A DNA stretch of 64,000 bases from NCBI GenBank assembly GCA_000469685.2, contig LS997567.1, forward strand, positions 18,559,899-18,623,898. The letters run 5' to 3'. The DNA comes from Haemonchus contortus. Taxonomy: Eukaryota > Nematoda > Chromadorea > Rhabditida > Trichostrongylidae. Shown piece after piece: positions 55,671 to 64,000 of the stretch. The notes beneath the pieces are model-generated. The model saw only the letters and a program-made list of their open reading frames with translations. It did not search any database and was not told where the DNA came from. The translations under genes were made by a program, and so were the position numbers. How positions within the stretch are numbered: position 1 is the stretch's first letter; the number at the start of each line of letters is the position of its first letter.

Positions 55671-56250
55671 TCTGAGAACGATGACCTCTCATTTTATTTT
55701 TCACGAGAAAAACGATAACCTCTCATTTTATTTTTTACGTATGGGAATAAAAAGAAGTCACTCTGTGCCAAGCCAGGGCTGTATGGCGGATTACTCATAA
55801 AATCGATGTTTTGAGTGCTCGAAGGTGCAGTTGTTTTAACCGATGTGTGAGAGCTCGCATTGTCGTAGTGAAGTTTTTTTTTTTGAACAAACTTTCCTGA
55901 CAGTCAAATGTTCATGCAATATTTGAATGTATGCTGGCCCCACTAATGCTTAAGGTTGTTTCAATCTCACGATAGGTCACATGGCGAATCGCATGACGCG
56001 TTCCTGGAGCAACAACTGATTTGGACGACCTCCACGAAATTCGTCTTGGAGTGAACTACGACCTCGGATGATTACATCATACCATCGATAAACACTGGTC
56101 CTTTATCGCCAAAAATTGAACTAAGTTCATCCATGCAGTGTTGTTGAGTTAATCCACGACGAAAGTTGTAAAAAATAACCGTACGATAATGTTACGATTT
56201 AACTCCATTTTTTGGCCTAAATAAATCTTTTAAGTTAGGTTTTCCTGAGT

Positions 56251-56679
56251 ACGTACATCCTCAAAAAGGTGAAACTTCACGATAGAGCTGTCAGTTGCCA
56301 GATTGCCACATTAGTGTTACACAATCCTGAATTATAAAGTCAACCCTCGTAGTCTTCTCATACCAAGGCCCTGTGTTGAGGTTAGATGGGGAATTAAATC
56401 CATTCATGTGGTACGTGAAGGCTTTATATCGACAACCCAACCCCACCCGTACTGATCGAAACCTCCTTAATCTCGATCCATATAGTCGATGCACTCCTGA
56501 ACTCAGTTTCGCCTCATTTCCTCATGGCTTCATTCTCTATTCCACGCAATGACGACCTACCTTTTTCTCATCAATGTTCTACGACAACCGTCGCATAATT
56601 CGAAGAGAAATAACGCCAAAGTTTCATCGCACTATTTATCCAGCGGAGCGGGTAGCGCATAGTTCAAGCATAGTTATTA
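56251..56679. other. No recognised feature
   Basis: Between the mariner relic and the next mariner MITE; no termini or motifs found. Confidence 0.4.
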
Positions 56680-57714
56680 TTAGGTTGATGCATAGTTATT
56701 GCGGATTTTTTTCAACAAACTTTATTTAACGGAACGATAAAAATACTGAACAAAAACATGTTCAAATAATTACTCCGGAGCTTATCCACCATCCATGTCA
56801 AGTACTGCTTCCCATTGGCTAGATAGTCGGATTCCAAAAGCGAAGAAGTTTTGATCCTTGGGGGCGATCCACGCCTTGATATCGGGGCATCAAGTCATCC
56901 AAATCTACGGAAGTTCTATTCACTAGCCACAATCCAGCGAACGGTTAACGAGATAATCCATAGAAGTTTCTGCTGGTCCATATGTCAGATTTAGGGGCAG
57001 ATCTCATTTCTTGGTTGACTTTGGCTGATTGTTCCACCGCCGAAAAGTTACTGAGATCGCGGAATGACTTTACCACCTTCCAACTTTTCTCGAAGTAGTA
57101 GAGCCTAATTTCGCGAACATGCGGATAGTTTTCAAAGTACGTTTTTGCAGAGGAGGTCAAGTTGATCATTTCTAGAAAAAAAAACCCGAATTCATTATTC
57201 AAATTCTACGGAGAAAAAAAAGGCGCGAAAAAATCCGCAATAATTATGCATCAAACTACAGTACTCGCCGTAAGAACTCAAAAATTTGCGATAATACCGC
57301 GAGTTCGCGTCTTTTTCGTCTTTTCTTTATAAATCGCTTTAAAACAAATTAATCAATTAGAAAAAAATACCGTTGAACTCAGCTTATCGAGCTCTACAAG
57401 ATGTTACCCTAAAATGTTGAAAATGCTTTATTTTGGATTGCGCCATGCACTTGAGCTCCATCCGAAAAGTGATTGCATGCACATGGGGTGCACGCTTTAG
57501 TGCTTGAAGGGGCTCATTGGTCTCTGAAGAAGATCTGTTTGGAATTTGCTTTGGATTGCGCCACGTACTCGACTTTACTCAATACAATGTGAAAATGATT
57601 GTTGGTTTTGTTTAGTCTCCATCGTTCCTTTTTTGGTTTGGAGGCTGTAGATGACTGCACCTACGGCTTTTGCACTCAACACTCCTCTTTACAGGTTCCA
57701 TTGAGAAAAAGACA

Positions 57715-58155
57715 TCAATTTATGGCAAAATAACGGAGTCGATTTTTTTTGGTATTTTCCCATGTTTGGAGGAATTTTCCTCCTGAACCTGAGGAGATGG
57801 TGTTGAAGCACTCCACTGTCGTAGACATCCCTTTATTGTCTGCAGGTCTGTAATGGCACACCCTATCACAAATTAAAATTTCTCCCTTTGTATGGCCCCA
57901 AACTTCGAATTTCGTCAAGCCCAAATCGTAAAACAATGTTTTTTCCCTTCCCATTGGTCTTTTTGTAGCTGCGTTGTACACTGTTAGATTCCCCGTGAAA
58001 AATCCTATCGAATGATATATAGGTCGACCCGTGACGAAAACCTCCCTCCAAAACCACTTTCTGCAGTAGGCCTGTCTCTGAGCAGTTTCCTGCAGGGCGT
58101 GTTTCGAAACGCATGCGGCCGGGTACTGTAGTGGCGGGAATTTGGAAGCTTCCAA
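57715..58155 (-). CDS. Unknown ORF in left arm of the palindrome, outer copy
   Basis: A 146-codon frame, also open further upstream, contains FPPLQYPAACVSKHALQETA, GRPIYHSIGFFTGNLTVYNA and EKTLFYDLGLTKFEVWGHTK. It is almost identical to the right-arm copy. No signal peptide, membrane segment or family recognised. The stop is displaced relative to the other copies by changes near its C-terminus. It may be a real protein family or a passenger frame. Confidence 0.4.
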   Translation of the reverse strand: MEASKFPPLQYPAACVSKHALQETAQRQAYCRKWFWREVFVTGRPIYHSIGFFTGNLTVYNAATKRPMGREKTLFYDLGLTKFEVWGHTKGEILICDRVCHYRPADNKGMSTTVECFNTISSGSGGKFLQTWENTKKNRLRYFAIN

Positions 58156-58429
58156 ATGGTAATTATTTGAATGGGTGATTAGATCTGCTGGTTGCGGGGT
58201 GCTGAAGTGTCGAGAAGGGGGGTTGGATCGATAAATGATTACTTAAGTGAGGGTAAGATCTGCAGGGGACGGAGTACTGTAGTGGCGGGAAAATAGGGCA
58301 GTTTGAATGGGAGTTTCGAGACGGTCTGAAGGAGCGGTTTTTATCGTTCATTCATTATGTGGAGGCTGTAGGTAACTGCATCTACGGCCTCTGCACTCAA
58401 CACTCCTCTTTACAGGTTCCATTGACAAT

Positions 58430-58760
58430 ATGATATCGATTTACGGCAAAATAACTAAGTCGGTTTTTTTGATCAATTCCCATTTTCGAAGGAATTTTTC
58501 TCCGGAACCTGAAGAGGCAGCAGCGAGGCAATCCTCTATTGTAGACTACTCTTTGTGTTCTTCGAGGCTGTTATGGTACACCCTATCAAGATCAAAATTT
58601 CTCCCTTGGTGTGGCTCCAAACTTCGCTTATCGTCACGCTCAAATTACAAAATTATGCCTTTCCCCTTGCCGCTTGAATTTTTGCAATTAAATTGTATAC
58701 TCCGTAAGATATGTATAGATTCTCCGTGATAGGTGCTATCTAATGATTGTTTCTTCCCTC
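58430..58760 (-). pseudogene. Inner left copy of the palindrome ORF, degraded
   Basis: Minus-strand counterpart of the right inner copy at 58766. Homology to the REKTLFYDL...KFEVW block is visible at the DNA level, but the frame is interrupted. Confidence 0.4.
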
Positions 58761-58765
58761 AGCGG

Positions 58766-58996
58766 AAAGGGAAAAAACATTGTTTTACGATTTAGTCCTG
58801 ACGAAGTTCGAAGTTTGGAGCCATACCAAAGGAGAAATTTTGATCTATGATAGGGTGTGCCATAACAGCCTCGAAGAACACAAAGAGTAGTCTACAACAA
58901 CGGATTGCCTCGCTGCTGCCTCTTCAGGTTCCGGAGAAAAATTCCTCCGAAAATGGGAATTTGTCAAAAAAATATACTTCGTTATTTTGCCGTAAA
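58766..58996 (+). pseudogene. Inner right copy of the palindrome ORF
   Basis: Frame REKTLFYDLVLTKFEVWSHT, KGEILIYDRVCH, one in-frame TAG at about 58888, then SSGSGEKFLRKWE and a stop at the same relative place as in the outer copy (…ILP versus …IFP). Despite many silent-looking differences the frame and end point are kept, apart from the TAG. Confidence 0.45.
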
Positions 58997-59280
58997 TCGA
59001 TATCATATTGTCAATGGAACCTGTAAAGGGGAGTGTTGAGTGCAGAGGCCATAGATGCAGTTATCTACAGCCTCCACATAATAAATGAACGATAAAAACC
59101 GCTCCTTCAGACCGTCTCGAAACTCCCATTCAAACTGCCCTATTTTCCCGCCACTACAGTACTCCGTCCCCTGCAGATCTTACCCTCACTTAAGTAATCA
59201 TTTATCGATCCAACCCCCCTTCTCGACACTTCAGCACCCCGCAACCAGCAGATCTAATCACCCATTCAAATAATTACCAT

Positions 59281-59715
59281 TTGGAAGCTTCCAAATTCCC
59301 GCCACTACAGTACCCGGCCGCATGCGTTTCGAAACACGCCCTGCAGGAAACTGCTCAGAGACAGGCCTACTGCAGAAAGTGGTTTTGGAGGGAGGTTTTC
59401 GTCACGGGTCGACCTATATATCATTCGATAGGATTTTTCACGGGGAATCTAACAGTGTACAACGCAGCTACAAAAAGACCAATGGGAAGGGAAAAAACAT
59501 TGTTTTACGATTTGGGCTTGACGAAATTCGAAGTTTGGGGCCATACAAAGGGAGAAATTTTGGTCTATGATAGGGTGTGCCACTACAGACTTGCAGACAA
59601 CGAAGAGATGTCTACGACAGTGGAGTGCCTCAACACCTTCTCCTCAGATTCCACAGAAAAATTCCTCGAAAAAAGGAAAAATGCCAGAAAAATCGACTTC
59701 GCTATTTTTCCGTAA
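59281..59715 (+). CDS. Unknown ORF in right arm of the palindrome, outer copy
   Basis: A 144-codon frame (open back to about 59195) ending in TAA. It contains WFWREVFVTGRPIYHSIGFF, REKTLFYDLGLTKFEVWGHT, KGEILVYDRVCHYRLAD and a lysine-rich end (EKFLEKRKNARKIDF). An upstream, shifted frame 59085-59273 repeats the FPPLQY motif, so the DNA has a short direct repeat (TTCCCGCCACTACAGTA). Function unknown. Confidence 0.4.
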   Translation: MEASKFPPLQYPAACVSKHALQETAQRQAYCRKWFWREVFVTGRPIYHSIGFFTGNLTVYNAATKRPMGREKTLFYDLGLTKFEVWGHTKGEILVYDRVCHYRLADNEEMSTTVECLNTFSSDSTEKFLEKRKNARKIDFAIFP

Positions 59716-60180
59716 ACTGATGTCATATCCTCAAAGAAGCCTGTAAAAATGAGTGTTGAGTGCAAAAGCCGTAGGTGCAGTCATCTACAGCCTCCAAACC
59801 AAAAAAGGAACGATGGAGACTAAACAAAACCAACAATCATTTTCACATTGTATTGAGTAAAGTCGAGTACGTGGCGCAATCCAAAGCAAATTCCAAACAG
59901 ATCTTCTTCAGAGACCAATGAGCCCCTTCAAGCACTAAAACGTGCACCCCATGTGCATGCAATCACTTTTCGGATGGAGCTCAAGTGCATGGCGCAATCC
60001 AAAATAAAGCATTTTCAACATTTTAGGGTAACATCTTGTAGAGCTCGATAAGCTGAGCTCAACGGTATTTTTTCTAATTGATTAATTTGTTTTAAAGCGA
60101 TTTATAAAGAAAAGACGGAAAAGACGCGAACTCGCGGTATTATCGCAAATTTTTGAGTTCTTACGGCGAGTACTGTAATA

Positions 60181-60489
60181 GTTAGACAAGGCACTAGCGA
60201 AGAGGGTGAAAGCGATAAAGTGCATCGGATGAGCACTCAATTCTTGCGTCAGCCTTTCTCTTGTGATATCTCACGTGAGCGTCTAAGCGGTATCCACGAC
60301 AAGGTCTATTCGGTATAACGGGAACGAAAGAAGCAACTAACAACTTTGAGGGTTTGGTGATTACTCCGTAGAACTCTATTCAATTTTTTCGAAGCACAAG
60401 TGGCTGTATGTTTGTATATCTGTTCTACCGTCGCCACCTTCCAAGTCTCCTCTCCGAAATCGAACTGGAACAGCTAACTTATCCATCCA
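60181..60489. other. No recognised feature
   Basis: Short unique stretch between the mariner MITE's right TA and the presumed RTE leader. Confidence 0.4.
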
Positions 60490-60789
60490 CGGTGGGCGGC
60501 CTGGGCTTGTAAAATGAGTATTATCCAGGTAAAAAGATACGCAGTGCCGAAACTAATTCGAATGCTCGGGGTGCTGGAAAAGCTCAGCTAGGTAAGACTA
60601 ATCCGCGAATAAGCTAAATATCTAAAAAAAGGGACGTGCGGTTCACACGTGACCGCCCCATCAAAGCTCTTCCCGCACGCAGTACGCACGCACCACGCGA
60701 CAGACTACGTATGTACGTGTTTCGATGCGATCGCTTCAGTACCCTTCAGTTGAGATGAACCAAATGAGTTGTGCACTAGTTCATGACAC

Positions 60790-61045
60790 AGACCACAATC
60801 CAAGTGTCGACCTCCGTACTCATGCGTTTCAGACACAGCTCATTTTTATTTCATTTTAGCAACGAGTCGAACACGAGGCGCCGTCCATAATATTGCGCTC
60901 GCTCATTTGATGAGGTCTCCAAACATCAAGGCGTTTTACAAAGCAAAGTTCCTGCAGATGATCATGGATGAGTGATTCCGAAACATTAAGCCTTTGTCCC
61001 ATTCCACGAGTAGTGATGTGCCGATTCGCTTCGGTTAACATTTTG
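60790..61045 (-). pseudogene. Mariner transposase fragment
   Basis: Minus-strand peptide ANRHITTRGMGQRLNVSESL, IHDHLQELCFVKRLDVWRPH and QMSERNIMDG is the second HTH and the WVPHEL-type linker of a mariner transposase; NELFLKRM follows in a shifted frame near 60840. Only about 80 residues remain; no termini seen. Confidence 0.75.
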
Positions 61046-61379
61046 ATATGATCATTTTAATTGATCCCGTACATGGGTTCTACCTTGCAGTGGTGTATGA
61101 GCTCGAGGCGGGAATATTCGTCAGAATCGAGTTACGCCGGCACCCCATACCGACTCCCGTGACTAAAGAACCCAAGTGTCCAAGTTCATGGTGGGACGGG
61201 GCTCTCCTTGAGCGACAGGAACGCCCTAGTAAAGCTATCCTGTTCTGTCGGACGAAGATTTACTACGACCACTTCTTATCCTCGCCTTAGTCCCCTGCAG
61301 GCTGTCCATGCCCAGTTAGGTAGCACTGGATCAGCACACAGCCAAAGGCGAAGAAATCTCAGGGCCATAGGCTACCAAA

Positions 61380-63715
61380 GGAGACGGACAAGAGTGAGCC
61401 AGCTGACAGCTTGCACCTATAACTGTCAAAGCATCAGCTCGGGCGCTCAACTTTCGGCACTCATCGATGAAGCTGGTTCATATTAAGTACCATGTAATCG
61501 GCTTGAGCGAGACGAAGCGGAAGGAACCACTCTCATACACCTGGACCGACGGAACTTCAGTGTTCTTAGGAGCCTGAAAAAAGAATCCAACGTCAGGAGG
61601 TGTTGGTTTTCTTGTGTCTCCGAACTTCTCTAAGTACGTAAAGAGCGTAACGTTCCATGAGCACCGATTCGCCATACTAACCGCGCATCTTTCAAAAGAT
61701 TCGCAAGTCACCATCATACAGGCTTACGCGCCTACAGCTGACAGCGATGAAGAGCAGCATGACAACTTCTTCGAACAACTCGAGGAGCTCGAGCGTAGGC
61801 AACGTTATCGTCCAACCACAGATCTCGTCGCATCTCTGCTTCTACTCGTGCACTACTCGAAAAGCGAAAAAATATGGATCGACGGGAAAATCACGTAAAT
61901 ACACTTTGCTAAGTAGGCTGTGTAGGCAACGAATTGCTGAGGATCACGCCAATTTTGCAAGATCGAAATTCCTGGATGAGGCAGAGAACAGGCGGCGTTT
62001 GAGGAAGGCGAGAAGAAAGATAGCTGAGCACCGTCTTAGGATTCCATGCTTAAAAACTGCGAATGGAACTCGATGCTGCTCCACACCTGGAATGGAAGGG
62101 ATCATGACAACGTTCTACTCCGCTCTGTTCAGATCGGACCTTCCAGTTGCGAGAAAAGAAAGAAGATCAGTTCTGGAGGAAGCGCTGCCTTTTCTGTCAT
62201 CAGAAGTGCGTCATGCGATTGAAACGATGCCTCGAGGCAAGGCGCCGGGGAAAGACGGCATCTCCGTGGAACTCCTACAAGCGTGCAGGCCTCCTTTATA
62301 TCGAGCACTTGCGAGGCGACGCACTCGCTACCTGGCGGAGTGTACGGTTCCAACGGCGTGGAAGCAGTCTTCGACGGTGCTGCTGTTAAAGAAGGGCGAT
62401 CTAGCGAACTATCGTCCTATCACGCTTCTGCCAGTACGTTATAAAGTATTCACACGTTTTATACTGGCACCTATCCCTAGGACCCTAGAAGAGGCTCAAC
62501 CGGTAGAACAAGCGGGTTTTCGTCGAAACTTCAGTACCCTCGACCACATCGCAATTTGCCGAGGTCTTCTCGAGGCTTCCCGGGAGCATCGCCTTCCCTT
62601 CCTAATGACCTTCATCGACTACAAGAAGGCGTTCGACTCGGTGGAGCCAGTAAGGTCTGGGAGGCGCTGGAGTAGCAAGGTGTTGAAAGGATCTACGTGG
62701 ACGTACCACGAGAATGCTACTCAGACTGTACAACGTTATTCCATCCTTTCTAGAATGACGTTGTAGTAGCAGTTCAAAAAGGAGTACGACAATGTGATCC
62801 GATATCGACAAACCTGTTTTCCGCCTGCTTAGAGCACGTCATACGTCGCTGCAACTGGAGTAACTTTAGGTTAATATCGACGGTGTGCGTCTCAACCATT
62901 TGCGATTTGCCGATGACATCGTGTTAATCACGGACTCTCCAGAACACGCTTCTGAGATGCTGCATCGCCTAGAGGAAGGAGGCCACTGAAGTCTCACCAT
63001 CAATACTTCTAAGACCAGAGTAATGCGAACCAATTCTCAGGCGATAACCCTGTACTTCTGAAAGGAGGTGCTATCGAAGACGTTGACGAGTACGTGCACT
63101 TCGGGAGCCAGCTTAACATGAGGAACGACTTAACTGGAGAGTTAGCAAGAAGTCGCGGCCGGATGGGCAGCATTTAACTTCATAGGAAGCGTACTAGAAG
63201 ACACCAGGGACTGCAAACTTCGAGCAGACTTATTTAATTCAACGGTGTTGCCTGCCTTCAGCTACGCGGGAGAAACCTGGGCTCTTACGAAATCACTGGA
63301 AAGACATTTAATGTCCACCCAGGCTTCGACTGAACGTCGCCTTTTGGGTCTAACGCTGAATCGGCAACGATAGCTCAAACTTCATAATTCCGACGTCAGA
63401 GCGATGTCGAAAGTTAAAGACGTTCTAGTTAACGTCCATGAAGCGAAGCAGAGATTCGCCGGACACCTAATGAGAAGAGGGGATAGACGATGGAGCTCGG
63501 CCACTATACGATGGTACCCGCGAGAGAAGAAGCGGCCGCATGGCCGTCCTCCTTTACGATGGGCAGATTCCCTAGCTTATCGAAACAACGTCTATGATCG
63601 GGAGTCCTTTAGGGTGACTACGCACTGGACAACCAGAGCTCAAGATCGAGAGCAATGGAAAAGAAGTTGGGACCCGCGCAAGGCCAACCGCCGTGCTGAT
63701 GGTCGGGTCGTCTAA
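61380..63715 (+). pseudogene. RTE polyprotein: endonuclease, reverse transcriptase, C-terminal domain
   Basis: Endonuclease start QLTACTYNCQSISS, then catalytic E in IGLSETKRKE (about 61497-61525), GGVGFLVSP and IIQAYAPTADSDEEQ. The expected GDFN and SDH segments are missing, replaced by a jump at about 61840-61900 into the connector. RT: RGKAPGKDGISVELL, NYRPITLLPVRYKVFTRFI, QAGFRRNFSTLDHI, FIDYKKAFDSVE (motif A, about 62605-62645), QKGVRQCDPIS (shifted frame) and RFADD at about 62905-62925. The C-terminus (63404-63715) has RRWSSATIRWYPREKKRPHG, RPPLRWADS and DREQWKRSWDPRK, as in RTE elements. Confidence 0.85.
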
Positions 63716-63720
63716 GTATC

Positions 63721-64000
63721 CAATTTAAGCTAGAATCTCTATCAACACAGCGATATCGCAAATTTGGTGGAGAAATGTCCAAAACCTAATCCGAGCCTCT
63801 TTAAAAAGGGTTTTTCGGGAAGATGCAGCTGAGGGTCAAAGATTTTTCGTGAGTACGATTTGAAATCTGCGACGCACTTGCTCACGAATGGGAAAAGATT
63901 AAGACTGGTACTGAGGAAATGATCGTGACTTTATCCCAGCTAGCAATCCTCCTACAATTTTCCGGACCACAGATGGGTCGCTGGATATAGTCCATAGTGG
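63721..64000. other. No recognised feature
   Basis: Possibly RTE 3' UTR or flank; no tail repeat or terminus identified before the window ends. Confidence 0.4.

Larger units (their letters stand above)
54530..56250 (-). pseudogene. Mariner relic split by a MITE
   Basis: Minus strand from the right: HCMDELSSIFGDKGP (first HTH, about 56110), a stop-ridden linker, then after a deletion HYDNASSHTSVKTTAPSS (second D region), NPPYSPGLAQSDFFLFP (third D region, about 55770), then the insertion 54721-55670, then AIDAFKMHVLEI and WLKRMQKCIDLDREYF to the stop at 54584. The terminus TAGGTTGCCTTTTATACTTC is at about 54530. The first catalytic region is deleted. Confidence 0.78.
57259..60175. mobile_element. 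2.9-kb palindromic (foldback) TA-target element
   Basis: TA at 57257-57258 and 60176-60177; ends CAGTACTCGCCGTAAGAAC and its exact mirror. Left arm 57259 to about 58675 and right arm about 58759-60175 are inverted copies around a centre near 58717, with an ~80-bp loop. The outer ~1100 bp of the arms are almost identical; the inner ~330 bp are more diverged. Each arm also contains a direct duplication (57646-58030 and 58365-58750 on the left). CAGT ends with a TA target suggest the Tc1/mariner superfamily. No transposase. Confidence 0.9.
56680..60178. mobile_element. Mariner-derived MITE split by the palindromic element
   Basis: TA at 56678-56679; left end TTAGGTTGATGCATAGTTAT. Right end reads GCATCAAACTA at 57248-57258 and its final A is found at 60178, beyond the inserted element, followed by TA 60179-60180. 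The body matches the middle and right arm of the MITE at 38803 (identical over long stretches near 56860-57060). On the minus strand it encodes a mariner-like N-terminus (EMINLTSSAKTYFENYPHVR). Confidence 0.85.
60490..63720 (+). mobile_element. RTE-clade non-LTR retrotransposon, dead
   Basis: Presumed leader from about 60490 (GGGACGTGCGGTTCACACGT at 60632), a mariner fragment near 60790-61045, endonuclease from about 61380, polymerase to about 63000, and the RTE C-terminal region to the TAA at 63713. Left and right borders are approximate. Many frameshifts and an internal deletion of the endonuclease. Confidence 0.75.

Overview
The window looks like a transposon-saturated intergenic to intronic stretch of a nematode nuclear genome, most likely a strongylid (hookworm-like) worm. 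This is inferred from the mix of RTE and CR1-like non-LTR elements, Tc1/mariner elements with TA target duplications, Helitrons with TATATAA 5' ends, tRNA-derived SINEs, short introns with TTTTCAG/TTTAG-type acceptors, and long TG/TATG microsatellites. I see no bacterial-type genes, rRNA or CRISPR arrays. Most long open frames are transposon pieces, microsatellite translations or chance.

Layout. 1-5 kb: Helitron pieces and a Penelope-like reverse-transcriptase remnant. 5-15 kb: sparse sequence with a deleted mariner, SINEs (one split by a Tc1-type MITE), a small tandem array, an RTE remnant and a perfect 49-bp-arm palindrome at 14.2 kb. 15.8-17.3 kb: a complete non-autonomous Helitron. 18.9-19.3 kb: a GIY-YIG endonuclease remnant of a Penelope-like element. 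22-24.8 kb: a foldback MITE, a mariner relic, an RTE tail and a microsatellite. 24.9-29.4 kb: a nearly full-length CR1-like non-LTR retrotransposon with a TAATG stop/start overlap, then an 800-bp TATATG microsatellite. 30.6-35.3 kb: a Tc1/Tc3-like element, a TTAA-flanked MITE and another Tc1-type element. 38.5-45 kb: a dead Ty3/gypsy retrotransposon carrying three separate DNA-transposon insertions whose target duplications rejoin its reading frame exactly. 47.2-51.9 kb: three back-to-back Tc1/mariner elements and two abutting Helitrons. 52-53 kb: exons on the minus strand that do not look like a transposon, with a plausible last exon at 46.5 kb on the far side of the transposon pile-up. 53-56.3 kb: mariner relics, one split by a MITE that appears to carry a captured gene 3' end. 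56.7-60.2 kb: a mariner MITE split near its last base by a 2.9-kb palindromic element holding four copies of one unknown ORF. 60.5-63.7 kb: an RTE retrotransposon.

The elements do not form a pathway; they form a record of nested insertions. The parts most worth attention are the giant palindrome at 57.3-60.2 kb, the spliced minus-strand gene with a transposon-filled 5.4-kb intron, the three clean insertions in the gypsy element, the Helitron family with a shared internal satellite, and the TTAA MITEs with internal palindromes.
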